Assembly: GCA_051880615.1 (NCBI GenBank)
Contig: JBJEOH010000043.1
Span: forward strand, 1-40,341
Source: UBA7067 sp051880615
GTDB taxonomy: Bacteria > Bacillota > Clostridia > Oscillospirales > Acutalibacteraceae
DNA length: 40,341 nt
Direction: 5' to 3'
Shown: positions 31,468-40,317 of the stretch, one piece after another
Position numbering within the stretch: the stretch's first letter is position 1
How the letters are laid out: each line of letters opens with the position of its first letter
Made by a program: the position numbers and the translations under genes
Notes under the pieces: model-generated
Seen by the model: the letters and a program-made list of their open reading frames with translations, nothing else
Databases searched by the model: none
Told to the model about the DNA's origin: nothing

Positions 31468-32754
31468 TTATGCAGTAATTTCAATTCCGCCTACAGGTCT
31501 TATGCGAAGAACATAACAGCTGCCCTCGCCGAAAATCCTGTTCATTTCATCGGAATATTCCTTGACTTTGAGAGCAGGAACAAATGCCTGAATCGTTCCT
31601 GCAAAGCCTCCTCCGTGAACTCTTACTGCACCGCTATCCTGTAAAATTCGTTTACTCATCATTATTGCAAGCGGTATTCCCTGTTCAGTCGGCTTTTTGC
31701 AGGAATACAGATTTTGCAAAAGGTTTGCAGACGACTCACCCGACTGACGAACAACCTCAAAAAATCTGTCAGTATCACCGTTTTCAAGTGCCTGTGCCTC
31801 TTGTTCAGCTCTTGTATTTTCACCGAAAAAGTGTGCGGCTCTCATAATTTCGCGGTCTGTGCAGGTGTTTCTGAGTTTTGGAACAGCCTCATAGAAGCTT
31901 TCCTCATCAACCTCCCGCAAAACATTCTTTCCGAAATAAGCTGCAACCTTTTTCATTTCGGACGGCACGGCAACATAGTCCTCGGTTAAATCAGAATGAC
32001 TGCCCTTTGTATCGGTTATGCAAATACTGAAACCAGCCTTTTCAAAATCAAAGCTGTGTTTTTCGATAATCGGCTCTGATGTATTGAGAAAGTCGATATA
32101 AACAAATCCCCCGACTGAGCTTACCATCTGATCCATAAGACCGCTGCCCTTGCCGAAATATTTGTTTTCTGCATATTGTCCGATTTTTGCAATCTCAACA
32201 CTGCCTGCTTTGCCGCCGTTATAGTGCAAATCAATAATTGTACCTATGAGTGTTTCAAACGCTGCTGACGATGAAAGTCCGCTTCCGCTAAGCACTTCTG
32301 AAGTCGTGTAGGCATCGAAACCGCCTATAGCAACGCCCTTATCATTAAAATATGACGCTATACCCCTGATGATTGCGGCTGACATTCCCTTTTCTTCATT
32401 ATGAACACTGAGGTCGGATAAATCTATTAAATCCTTCTCATAACCCTTTGATTTCAATCTTATTACTCCGTCATTATGAAATGACACTACCGCAATAACA
32501 TCAAGATTCACTGCTGCCGCCAATACACATCCGTGCTGATGGTCTGTGTGATTTCCTCCGATTTCCGTTCTGCCTGGGGCAGAATAGATTTTTATATCTT
32601 CACGCTCCGGATAGAGCTCTTCAAAGCTTTTTACCGCTTGTGTATAACGCTTTTTCTGTTTCTCAATTTCAAGCTGTGACTCACCGTATAATTTTTTCAG
32701 TAAGCTGTCAAATTCACCGCTGTTTAATCTATCAATAAAAGCTTGTGGTTTCAT
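31468..32754 (-). CDS. galK: Galactokinase
   Basis: A 428-residue GHMP kinase that phosphorylates galactose at C1. The galactokinase signature is GRTEIGGNHTDHQHG near residue 60, the ATP loop is LSGSGLSSSAAFE, and the third GHMP motif is VHGGGFAGTIQAF. It is slightly longer than E. coli GalK (about 380). It lies 23 bases behind the alpha-galactosidase gene, which supplies its substrate. Confidence 0.95.
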   Translation of the reverse strand: MKPQAFIDRLNSGEFDSLLKKLYGESQLEIEKQKKRYTQAVKSFEELYPEREDIKIYSAPGRTEIGGNHTDHQHGCVLAAAVNLDVIAVVSFHNDGVIRLKSKGYEKDLIDLSDLSVHNEEKGMSAAIIRGIASYFNDKGVAIGGFDAYTTSEVLSGSGLSSSAAFETLIGTIIDLHYNGGKAGSVEIAKIGQYAENKYFGKGSGLMDQMVSSVGGFVYIDFLNTSEPIIEKHSFDFEKAGFSICITDTKGSHSDLTEDYVAVPSEMKKVAAYFGKNVLREVDEESFYEAVPKLRNTCTDREIMRAAHFFGENTRAEQEAQALENGDTDRFFEVVRQSGESSANLLQNLYSCKKPTEQGIPLAIMMSKRILQDSGAVRVHGGGFAGTIQAFVPALKVKEYSDEMNRIFGEGSCYVLRIRPVGGIEITA

Positions 32755-32777
32755 ATTGTACTCTCCGTTCCGTATAA

Positions 32778-34964
32778 TTATACTTCTTTGAGATGCAGTT
32801 CAATCGGAAAGAAATCTCCCCAAGGCTTAGGAAGAAGGATACCGCCTTCCATTAATGCCTTTCCTGTATAAATTGTGTTATCACCGTCAACAACATATTT
32901 CTTATCGGGAGTCAATCCACGCAGCTTTACGGGATATCTTGTCATATTAGGCTCTGTACGGAATATCATTCCGTGAACAAGTACCTCACCGGAATTTTCA
33001 GACACAAACGACCAGATTGCAAATTTATCCGTCATAGGATTGCTGAGTCTGTAGTATCTGCCGTTATGAATTAACGGGCCGTATTTTTTAAAGCGTTTAT
33101 TCTGCTCAATAACCGCATTTTTTTCTTCTTCTGAAAGCGTGTTTAAGTCAAGCTCATAGCCAAAGCTTCCGCTCATAGCCGTAACTGCTCTTGTTTCAAA
33201 AGGAGTAATTCTGCCTGTCTGATGGTTTGGTACAATTGAAACATGAGAACCGATTGTTGATATGGGATAGAAAAATGAGGTTCCGTACTGAATCTTCGTC
33301 CTCTCGTATGCATCGGTATCGTCACTGCACCAAATCTGTGGGCAATAGTAAAGTATGCCTGCATCAAAACGACCGCCTCCGCCGCTGCAACCCTCAAAGA
33401 GAATGTGCGGAAATTCAGTTGTTAGCCTGTCCAAAAGTTCATACAACCCCAGAACATATCTGTGCTGCATTTCCCCCATATTTTCAGCAGGAAGCTCTGC
33501 GCTGTACCAATCGCAAATACTGCGGTTCATATCCCACTTCACATACGAAATATCGGCACTGCTCAATACATCACTGATAACCTTGAATAAATAGTCACGA
33601 ACATCCTGACGGGTCATATCAAGAACAAGCTGATAACGGCTTCTTGTCGGCTTTCTGTTTGGAATCTGAATCGCCCATTCAGGGTGAGCTCTGTAAAGCT
33701 CGCTGTCCTCGGACACCATTTCAGGCTCAAACCATATACCAAATTTCATACCAAAGGACTTGACCTTTTCAGCCAGCGTGTTCAAGCCGCCTTTTAGTTT
33801 TCCTTCATTGACAAACCAGTCGCCAAGTCCCGAGGTATCGCTATCCCTCTTACCAAACCAGCCGTCATCCATTACAAACATATCAACACCGAGCTTTGAC
33901 GCTTCCTTTGCAATATTTTCCAAGCGTTCCTCATTGAAATCAAAGTAGGTTGCTTCCCAGTTGTTAATAAGTACGGGACGCTCGGACAGCTTATATTCAC
34001 CTCTGCAAATGTTGTTTCTTATTACATTATGAAAATTATGTGAAAGCGTTTCCATACCGCTGTCGCTATAAGACAATATAACCTCGGGGGTACTAAACTG
34101 CTCATTCGGCTTTAACTCCCAGCTGAAGCACTCGCTGTTTATGCCCATAAGCATACGCACCTGATTATGCTGAGTAAGCTCAATTTTTGTCTGAAAAGAA
34201 CCGCTGTAAACAAGCAACGCACCTATACACTCTCCGCTTGTTTCCGTACAATCGTTACTGCAAAGCAGAACAGAAGGGTTTTGCTGGTGGCTTGAAGTCC
34301 CTCTGTTGCTTGAGCTTTCCTGAACACCGTGAAACAGCTTTCTGCGTTCAACTAATCTCTCCATTATGTGACGGCCGTGAAAATGCACCCAATCCCAATC
34401 GCCGTGAGGAATATCCAGACACAAGCTGAATGCCTTTGTAATTTTACACGGAGCGTCACCCATATTGCAGAAAACCGCACTTCTGGTAATTATGTCCTTC
34501 TTCTCAAGTACGCCGTACTTTAGAATCACACGAATATCCGACGAAGTATCCTTGAGATATATTTCGAGTGTTTCCGCTTCATCTTGATCAGCGTAAACAG
34601 CAGGCAACCCTGAAATTGCATACTTCCCCTTTTTGATTTCATAGCCGTCAAAACGCAAATCAAGGGCATCACTTCCGTTCGGGTGAGTGATTGCCGCCGC
34701 CGAAATTCTGTGATCTCCGATTCCTTTGCAGGAGTATTCAAGCGGCATTGTATCAAGAGAATATTCTCTTTTGCTTTCTGCCTCATAAATATTACCCGAG
34801 AAACCGACATCGGGATAGTCAAGCAAATATTCCATATCGCATTCGGTACACGAGCCGTACCAGATATGCTTAAGCACACCGTATTCGTCAGCCTTTATCT
34901 GATACATAGAGCGAAGTGTTTCCAAATAAAAATTCCTGCCCTGTTCTGTAACTCTGATAGCCAT
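32778..34964 (-). CDS. GH36 alpha-galactosidase
   Basis: A 728-residue alpha-galactosidase of the AgaA/RafA type that removes terminal alpha-1,6-galactose from raffinose, stachyose and melibiose. The nucleophile Asp is in YVKWDMNRS (near 480), the acid/base Asp is in CSDDTDAYERTK (near 550), and FEGCSGGGGRFDAGIL is a family signature. Length is standard. No signal peptide is present, so it acts in the cytoplasm after ABC import. The gene is separated from the permease genes by a 72-base gap with a stem-loop, which may set its expression below that of the transporter. Confidence 0.95.
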   Translation of the reverse strand: MAIRVTEQGRNFYLETLRSMYQIKADEYGVLKHIWYGSCTECDMEYLLDYPDVGFSGNIYEAESKREYSLDTMPLEYSCKGIGDHRISAAAITHPNGSDALDLRFDGYEIKKGKYAISGLPAVYADQDEAETLEIYLKDTSSDIRVILKYGVLEKKDIITRSAVFCNMGDAPCKITKAFSLCLDIPHGDWDWVHFHGRHIMERLVERRKLFHGVQESSSNRGTSSHQQNPSVLLCSNDCTETSGECIGALLVYSGSFQTKIELTQHNQVRMLMGINSECFSWELKPNEQFSTPEVILSYSDSGMETLSHNFHNVIRNNICRGEYKLSERPVLINNWEATYFDFNEERLENIAKEASKLGVDMFVMDDGWFGKRDSDTSGLGDWFVNEGKLKGGLNTLAEKVKSFGMKFGIWFEPEMVSEDSELYRAHPEWAIQIPNRKPTRSRYQLVLDMTRQDVRDYLFKVISDVLSSADISYVKWDMNRSICDWYSAELPAENMGEMQHRYVLGLYELLDRLTTEFPHILFEGCSGGGGRFDAGILYYCPQIWCSDDTDAYERTKIQYGTSFFYPISTIGSHVSIVPNHQTGRITPFETRAVTAMSGSFGYELDLNTLSEEEKNAVIEQNKRFKKYGPLIHNGRYYRLSNPMTDKFAIWSFVSENSGEVLVHGMIFRTEPNMTRYPVKLRGLTPDKKYVVDGDNTIYTGKALMEGGILLPKPWGDFFPIELHLKEV

Positions 34965-34999
34965 AATATTTTCCCCCTATTGTTTCATATTAGTTCAAT

Positions 35000-35026
35000 G
35001 GGAGAAGCTTATAAAAAACTTCTCCC
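35000..35026 (-). promoter_or_regulatory. Intercistronic stem-loop between transporter and enzyme genes
   Basis: GGGAGAAG and CTTCTCCC form a perfect 8-bp stem with an 11-base A/T-rich loop. No U tract follows on the minus strand, so it is more likely an mRNA stabiliser or processing site than a full terminator. Confidence 0.55.
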
Positions 35027-35036
35027 TTTGTGGCAA

Positions 35037-35885
35037 TTAACCCTTTACCGCTCCGTTTGCAACTCCGCCGATAATCTGCTTCTGGCAGATTACATAGAAA
35101 ATAAGAATAGGAATTAATGAGAGCAGATATGAAGCAAATGCAAGATTGTAATTTGTTCCGAACTGCGTCTGGAAATTAAGCTGTGCAAGCGGAAGCGTTG
35201 TGTTCTGCGAGCCTGACATAATAACGAGAGGCGTCATTACATCGTTCCATGTACCCAAAGCTGTAAGCACGGCAACAGTAGCGTGCATAGGCTTCATCAT
35301 CGGGAAAATAACTGTCCAATATGTTTTCCAGGTTGAAGCACCGTCAATTTCGGCAGCCTCCTCCATAGCAAGCGGAATATTTTTCAGATAGCCGCTGTAT
35401 AGCATAACATTCATAGGCATATAGAAAACAAGGTATAGAAGTATTACACCGATTGGATTTGCAATACCAATTTGTGCAGTTTCCTTGACAAGAGGCATCA
35501 TAAGGATTGCAAACGGAACAAACATACCGCTTACTATGTAGAAATAAACTAACTTGTAGCCCTTTTTTCTTCTCATATTTCTGCCGATAACATAACCGGC
35601 TATTGAGTGAATAAGAACCGATAATACTATTGTAATACCTGTAATAAAAAGGCTGTTTGCAAGTGCGCTCCAGAAGTTTGTCACCCTCATTGCCTCTGCA
35701 AAGTTATCAAGGCTCCAGCTGCTCGGCAGAGCTAATGCGCCGGCAACATCATTTGTCATTTCCGTCGGATTTTTAAAGGCGATAATCACCGTCATATAAA
35801 GAGGAAAGAGAACCGTCAGGCATCCTAAAATAAGCACAAAGGTCAGAAACCAATTTGTACCATTCTTTCTTTTTAGTCTCCTCAT
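35037..35885 (-). CDS. ABC sugar permease, MsmG/RafG type
   Basis: A 282-residue inner-membrane permease with six hydrophobic segments. The EAA loop that contacts the ATPase reads EEAAEIDGASTWKTYWTVIFP. It belongs to the MalG-like carbohydrate uptake (CUT1) family and pairs with the permease gene it overlaps by four bases. RBS AAAGGAGG. Confidence 0.92.
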   Translation of the reverse strand: MRRLKRKNGTNWFLTFVLILGCLTVLFPLYMTVIIAFKNPTEMTNDVAGALALPSSWSLDNFAEAMRVTNFWSALANSLFITGITIVLSVLIHSIAGYVIGRNMRRKKGYKLVYFYIVSGMFVPFAILMMPLVKETAQIGIANPIGVILLYLVFYMPMNVMLYSGYLKNIPLAMEEAAEIDGASTWKTYWTVIFPMMKPMHATVAVLTALGTWNDVMTPLVIMSGSQNTTLPLAQLNFQTQFGTNYNLAFASYLLSLIPILIFYVICQKQIIGGVANGAVKG

Positions 35886-36763
35886 AGCTGTTCCTCCTTT
35901 TTATTTGTCATCTTCATCTGAATAACAGAAATTGTTACAATAAGAATAAAGAATATCACCGCATTGGCACTCTGGAAGCCGAACTGTCCGCCATCCATAC
36001 CATTCCTGTAAATCAAGTATGAAATTGATTCTGTACTCTGAGCCGGTCCGCCCTTTGTTAATGCCATAATCTGGTCAAATACCATAAGCATATTCTTTGT
36101 ACTCAAAACAAGGTTTATTGATATAAAAGGCATAAGCAGCGGAAGTGTTATTTTTCTGAAGGTACAAAACTTGCTTGCACCGTCAATATCGGCGGCCTCA
36201 TATACATCGCCGGGGATAGTCTGCAAACCGGAAATATAGATAATGGTATTCATAGCAACTGCCTGCCATACGCCTACTATCAATACGCCTATCCACGCAT
36301 AACGCTCGTCTGCAAGAATGCTGTTCTGAATCCATTCAATATTGAAGGTTGCGCCGACAGCCGGAATAATGTATGTAAAGATAAAGCTGAAAATGTATCC
36401 TACAATCAAACCTCCGAGGATATTCGGAACAAAGTAAATTCCTCTGAGCGCACTCTTGAAACGAATCCTGCTGTTCAGCGCAAGAGCCATAAGCAAGCTG
36501 ATAACATTGACCAGAATAGTTCCGACAATCGCATACTTGAAAGTAAAGAAGTATGAATTCCATACTCTTGAATCTGTAAACAAATCTAAATAGTTTCTGA
36601 ATCCTACAAAGTCCCAGCTGCCGTAGCCTCTGTAATTTGTAAAGCTGTAAAATGCGCCGATAATAAGCGGCAGAGTATTGAACGCAAAGAACAGAATAAC
36701 TATTGGGATAAGCATTCCCAGATAAGTTCTGCTCTTATTTGACAATCGTCTTCCGGATTTCAT
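35882..36763 (-). CDS. ABC sugar permease, MsmF/RafF type
   Basis: A 293-residue MalF-like CUT1 permease with six membrane segments and EAA loop YEAADIDGASKFCTFRKITLP. It overlaps both neighbours by four bases (ATGA), so binding protein and both permeases are made together. No ATPase gene follows. As in streptococcal and clostridial RFO systems, a shared MsmK-type ATPase encoded elsewhere must energise the complex. Confidence 0.92.
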   Translation of the reverse strand: MKSGRRLSNKSRTYLGMLIPIVILFFAFNTLPLIIGAFYSFTNYRGYGSWDFVGFRNYLDLFTDSRVWNSYFFTFKYAIVGTILVNVISLLMALALNSRIRFKSALRGIYFVPNILGGLIVGYIFSFIFTYIIPAVGATFNIEWIQNSILADERYAWIGVLIVGVWQAVAMNTIIYISGLQTIPGDVYEAADIDGASKFCTFRKITLPLLMPFISINLVLSTKNMLMVFDQIMALTKGGPAQSTESISYLIYRNGMDGGQFGFQSANAVIFFILIVTISVIQMKMTNKKEEQL

Positions 36764-38046
36764 TGTTTAGCCTCCTTTTCATAGTCCTGAACCTTTTGAA
36801 TCAGGTCACGGTTATAGCGCACCCATTCAGCGTCAAAACGATTTAAGAATTTCTCAGTAGCATTCTCACTTTTATCCATAAGGTATGTCTGAATCATTGC
36901 GTCAACGCTCATTTCACTGGGATAATGGTGATCCTGATAGTCAGCCATTCTGCCTTCCTCAATATAGCTTTTCATTCCGTCGAGCATTGAAGGAAGCTTG
37001 AAATCTCCGTTTTTGCAGGGAATTGAATTTTGCTCATCAAGATAAATCTGTATTGTTTCATCCTCATACAAATAACGAAGCACCTCGTACACAGCCTCTT
37101 TATTCTTGCTGTTCTTCATAACACAGAATTGAAGGTCAACTCCGGAGTTGAGCACATTATCTTTCTCATCGTCATTTGCAGGGAATACAAATGAATCAAT
37201 ATTCATATCCGGATTAACCGATTTAATCTGCGGAACGGCATAGCTGCCTATGGGATACATTGCTGCCTGTCCTCTTGCAAAGGCTGTACAAGCATCGTTA
37301 TAGCCGTAAGCGTAAGGATTCGGTTCGCAGTAGTCAAGCAGAATTTTTATCTTTTCGGCTGTTTCTCTGTACTCCTTGCTGAAGGTGGTTTTGCCTGCAT
37401 TCACCTGAGCACAGGTATCCGATGGTGAAAGACCAACAGCAAGAGCATTCCAAGGTGCAAGACAGGTCCATGTGTCCTTGTAGCCTAAATACAACGGCTG
37501 CATTCCTGAAGCCTTGATTGTTTTGCAAAGCTCAATAAACTCAGTCCATGTCTGCGGTATTTTCCAACCGTTATCCTCGAACATATCCTTGTTGTAAAGG
37601 ATACCTGCCGCATTTGCAACATAAGGCAGGGCGTAAACACCGTCTTTCGGAATAAACTCAAGCTCATCCTCAATGTCCATATATGCCTGCTTAATATCTG
37701 ATACACCCTCAAAATCAGATATATCCATAAACATATCGGCATCAAGAAAGTTTGAGTAGTTAATATCTCCGCCTATTCCAACAATGTCAGGATAATCCTC
37801 ACGAATAAAGCGTGTTTTTAAAATAGTCATTGCTTCATTCGGAGATTGAATTGTGAGGTGGATATTGTCGTGAGTTTTATTGAAGCCTTCCTCAATTTTC
37901 TCAAATGCGGCTACCGCCTCGGGTTTGTACTGCACAAGCTCAATTTCAATTTTTCCCGTACCTTCCGAGTTACAACCACTCAGCATCAGCGAAGACAGCA
38001 TTGTAACCGTCAAAATCGAACTCATCAGCTTTTTTGTCTTACTCAT
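36760..38046 (-). CDS. Sugar-binding lipoprotein of an RFO ABC importer (MsmE/RafE type)
   Basis: A 428-residue extracellular solute-binding protein of family 1. It has a lipoprotein signal (KKLMSSILTVTMLSSLMLSGC, Cys25) and the usual two-lobe pattern, with AFARGQAAMYPIGSYAVPQI characteristic of oligosaccharide binders. It is the first gene of the nine-gene operon, with AAAGGAGG upstream, and is divergent from the AraC regulator. Ligand specificity (raffinose, stachyose, melibiose) is inferred from the alpha-galactosidase and Leloir genes downstream. Confidence 0.9.
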   Translation of the reverse strand: MSKTKKLMSSILTVTMLSSLMLSGCNSEGTGKIEIELVQYKPEAVAAFEKIEEGFNKTHDNIHLTIQSPNEAMTILKTRFIREDYPDIVGIGGDINYSNFLDADMFMDISDFEGVSDIKQAYMDIEDELEFIPKDGVYALPYVANAAGILYNKDMFEDNGWKIPQTWTEFIELCKTIKASGMQPLYLGYKDTWTCLAPWNALAVGLSPSDTCAQVNAGKTTFSKEYRETAEKIKILLDYCEPNPYAYGYNDACTAFARGQAAMYPIGSYAVPQIKSVNPDMNIDSFVFPANDDEKDNVLNSGVDLQFCVMKNSKNKEAVYEVLRYLYEDETIQIYLDEQNSIPCKNGDFKLPSMLDGMKSYIEEGRMADYQDHHYPSEMSVDAMIQTYLMDKSENATEKFLNRFDAEWVRYNRDLIQKVQDYEKEAKQ

Positions 38047-38094
38047 AGCATTTCCTCCTTTATTGTGTAAGATTTCCCTGCTCCTTTTGTATAA

Positions 38095-38123
38095 ATTATA
38101 CTAATTCAACAACCTAAGGTAAA
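38095..38123 (-). promoter_or_regulatory. Promoter of the RFO operon
   Basis: On the minus strand TTTACC (38118-38123) and a perfect TATAAT (38095-38100) are separated by 17 bases. The -35 overlaps one of two similar 9-mers that may bind the AraC regulator. Confidence 0.6.
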
Positions 38124-38205
38124 TATCAAATTGCCACATACTTATGTAAATAATCTGCAAAAATGTCCTTTTAGGTAATTAAAATATTGCATTTTGGCAT
38201 ATAAT
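38115..38205. promoter_or_regulatory. Divergent control region with repeated 9-mer and AraC-gene -10
   Basis: TAAGGTAAA at 38115-38123 and TTAGGTAAT at 38171-38179 are direct repeats 56 bases apart between the divergent promoters. They are candidate half-sites for the AraC-type regulator. A TATAAT at 38200-38205 is the likely -10 of the plus-strand regulator gene; its -35 is poor. Confidence 0.4.
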
Positions 38206-38250
38206 ATAGTATATTTAACATAAATTAGTTGATGGAGGTTAATAATTCAT

Positions 38251-39102
38251 ATGCAACATTTTGAGTTCAAGGTATTCCCACAAAACAATTATATGGATCT
38301 CAGCTTGATTCAATTCGGCAGAGAGAGCTGCAAGGGCGGCTATTCCTTTGGCCCGGCTGCAAGAAACCACTATCTTTTTCATTTCGTAATATCAGGCAAG
38401 GGCACTCTGTATGCCAATAATTCATCAGGTACAACCGATGTCTATAAAATCAACGCCAACGAAGGCTTTATGCTTTTTCCCAATCAGGTATCTACATATA
38501 TAGCCGATAACAACGAGCCTTGGGAATATATCTGGCTTGAATTTGATGGATTTCAGGCAAAAGCTGCTATCAATGCAACCGGATTATCGCAGGACAAGCC
38601 TATATACCGTCCGTTATCAATTCAGTTGCGTGAACTCGCTTTAGACGAGATGATTTACATTATTGAGCACAAGGAAGCTGCTCCGCTGCATCTTATCGGT
38701 CATCTTTATTTGTTTCTTGATTACTTTACCCGATCCGTAGCTACAAGCAAATCGCAAAACAAAAGAAAGAATAATTCGAGTCATTATTATATCAGTGAAG
38801 CAATCAAATTTATTGAGCTGAATTATCAAAAAGATATTACTGTTGAAGACATTGCTGAAAACTGCGGACTTAACAGAAACTATTTTGGAAAGAAGTTTAA
38901 AGAAGAATTCGGAAAAACACCGCAGGAATTTCTTATGCGCTACCGAATGACTAAAGCAACCGAGCTTTTGGAGCAAACCCAACTCTCAATCGGAGAAATA
39001 AGCTGTGCTGTGGGATATAACGACCAGCTCCACTTCTCCAGAGCTTTTAAAAATACATTTGGTATTTCCCCCCGTCAATGGCGTGATAAATACAATTCAT
39101 AA
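38251..39102 (+). CDS. AraC-family activator of the RFO operon (MsmR/RafR type)
   Basis: A 283-residue regulator. The N-terminal cupin-like sugar-binding domain (about 1-160) contains HFVISGKGTLYANN and IWLEFDGFQ. The C-terminal pair of helix-turn-helix motifs (about 185-283) shows ITVEDIAENCGLNRNYFGKKF and the AraC signature ISCAVGYNDQLHFSRAFKNTFGISP. It is encoded divergently from the binding protein gene with 200 bases between them, the usual arrangement for an activator controlling the adjacent operon. GGAGG lies 12 bases before the ATG, a little far. Confidence 0.93.
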   Translation: MQHFEFKVFPQNNYMDLSLIQFGRESCKGGYSFGPAARNHYLFHFVISGKGTLYANNSSGTTDVYKINANEGFMLFPNQVSTYIADNNEPWEYIWLEFDGFQAKAAINATGLSQDKPIYRPLSIQLRELALDEMIYIIEHKEAAPLHLIGHLYLFLDYFTRSVATSKSQNKRKNNSSHYYISEAIKFIELNYQKDITVEDIAENCGLNRNYFGKKFKEEFGKTPQEFLMRYRMTKATELLEQTQLSIGEISCAVGYNDQLHFSRAFKNTFGISPRQWRDKYNS

Positions 39103-39250
39103 ATCAAAGTAGAATTTCTGTAACAGCAGTATATGATTTGCGTTTATTTCTTATATTCTTAATATTTTATTGTATTTATTTAGAAATTTTTTAATAATAG
39201 GCTTGGTTACAAAAAATACAGATATTTATCTGAAAAGATAAAAAAAGTCG
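39103..39250. other. AT-rich spacer after the AraC gene
   Basis: No ORF with a ribosome binding site. It holds one weak CAGAT/ATCTG hairpin near 39220-39233. Confidence 0.35.
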
Positions 39251-39284
39251 AAAAAAATACCGCAATGCGTTTTGCACTGCGGTA
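39251..39284 (-). terminator. Leftward intrinsic terminator
   Basis: TACCGCA and TGCGGTA, extended by TGC/GCA after one mismatch, form an 11-bp stem with a five-base loop. Read leftward it is followed by seven T residues. It ends a transcript coming from the right, such as one from the 39464-40317 region. Confidence 0.75.
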
Positions 39285-39371
39285 GCATAAACAGTATTTA
39301 CTTTTCAGAGTCCTAATTTTCCTTTTGTTTACCCCAATAATTTTCTATAACCTTTATTCTTCTCCAAAACT

Positions 39372-39409
39372 ATATGCTGCTGTCAAAAATTTAACAGCAG
39401 CATATTTTT
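39372..39409 (+). terminator. Rightward intrinsic terminator
   Basis: ATATGCTGCTGT and ACAGCAGCATAT form a perfect 12-bp stem around a 10-base A/T loop, followed by TTTT. It probably ends the AraC transcript, about 270 bases after the gene. Confidence 0.75.
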
Positions 39410-39463
39410 ATTTACTTATTTAATTCAAGTGTCAATATGAGCGTCAATGATTCATAAAAGCTA

Positions 39464-39571
39464 TTACTTCAGCGATGTCAAATCTATTGTCAAAATGTCC
39501 GTTTCACTTTCAAGAAGATCTGAGAACTTGATTTCAACAGGCGTTGTTAAATCATTGAGCTTGTATGTCAT
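39464..39571 (-). CDS. 35-codon ORF, small protein or C-terminal relic
   Basis: ATG at 39571 is preceded by GAGG five bases upstream and opens 35 codons (starting MTYKLNDLTTPVEIKF) to TAA. The frame runs upstream for five more codons, giving TVEVKMTYKLN before a TGA. That style, a hydrophilic beta strand followed by an acidic tail, resembles the end of Firmicutes lipoproteins, so it may be a truncated C-terminus rather than an independent small protein. It lies between the lipoprotein at 39649 and a leftward terminator, so it is probably transcribed. Confidence 0.4.
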   Translation of the reverse strand: MTYKLNDLTTPVEIKFSDLLESETDILTIDLTSLK

Positions 39572-39598
39572 TTTAACCTCAACTGTTCATTTTGACAT

Positions 39599-39631
39599 CA
39601 TCGCAGGCGGAATGCTTTTCTGCCTGCGATG
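39599..39631 (-). terminator. Strong hairpin after the 222-residue lipoprotein gene
   Basis: CATCGCAGGC and GCCTGCGATG form a perfect 10-bp stem with a 13-base loop, 18 bases after the stop at 39649. No U tract follows, so termination would be partial; it may instead be a stabilising 3' structure. Confidence 0.45.
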
Positions 39632-39648
39632 TGCAATAGCTGATAGAA

Positions 39649-40317
39649 TTACTTGTAAACAGCAGACTTTGCAAGCTCCTGAACAAGTGGATCATCAACC
39701 GGCAATTTAAAAGAGTCAGCTTGATTTGTTTTGATTTCAACATAAATATCCTTGCCGTCTGCTCTCTTGTAGTAGGATACAATGCAGGCTTCAGAGCCGA
39801 ATTCCTGTGAGAAATTAACCTGCTTGTAGGTAGTGTCACCGTAGGTTACTTCCTCGCCGATTTCATACTTGCCATCCGTGTAGGATTCGATATTTCTTAC
39901 TCTTATACACTCTTCTACTGCATCGTCAAGCGAGCTTATCATCCTTGTTGTACTTACTTCAAGTTTGCCCTCTATTGTGCTTTTTTTACCGAAATTAATA
40001 CTAATTGAGCCAAGGTTGTCTTCATCATGGTAATAGGTGTAAATTTCGTACTGCAAGCCCTCGGGGATTGTTATTGTGCAGAAAGCGCTGTCGAGAGTTT
40101 TCTCACCCTCGCCGCGGTCGCCCATTTCAATTTCCTTGTTTTCTGTTGGCGCTTCCGTTTCAGGCTGTGTTTCGGTTGCCTGCGGAGTTATTTCAGCGCT
40201 TTCAGACGAGCTTGGTGTTGTTTCTGATGAAGAGCCTGTGGAGCTGTTGCCGCCCGAGCAGGCTGTGATTGCCGCTGCAAGAATAAGCGTTAATAAAATA
40301 GCTGTAAATTTTTTCAT
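39649..40317 (-). CDS. Lipoprotein of unknown function
   Basis: A 222-residue lipoprotein: MKKFTAILLT, then ITAC with Cys20. A Ser/Thr/Glu/Pro-rich linker spans residues 21-70. A globular domain of about 150 residues then begins ITIPEGLQYEIYTYYHDED. The ATG follows CAGGAG. The long disordered linker suggests the domain reaches beyond the peptidoglycan. I do not recognise the domain. Its promoter would lie beyond the right edge of the window. Confidence 0.8.
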   Translation of the reverse strand: MKKFTAILLTLILAAAITACSGGNSSTGSSSETTPSSSESAEITPQATETQPETEAPTENKEIEMGDRGEGEKTLDSAFCTITIPEGLQYEIYTYYHDEDNLGSISINFGKKSTIEGKLEVSTTRMISSLDDAVEECIRVRNIESYTDGKYEIGEEVTYGDTTYKQVNFSQEFGSEACIVSYYKRADGKDIYVEIKTNQADSFKLPVDDPLVQELAKSAVYK

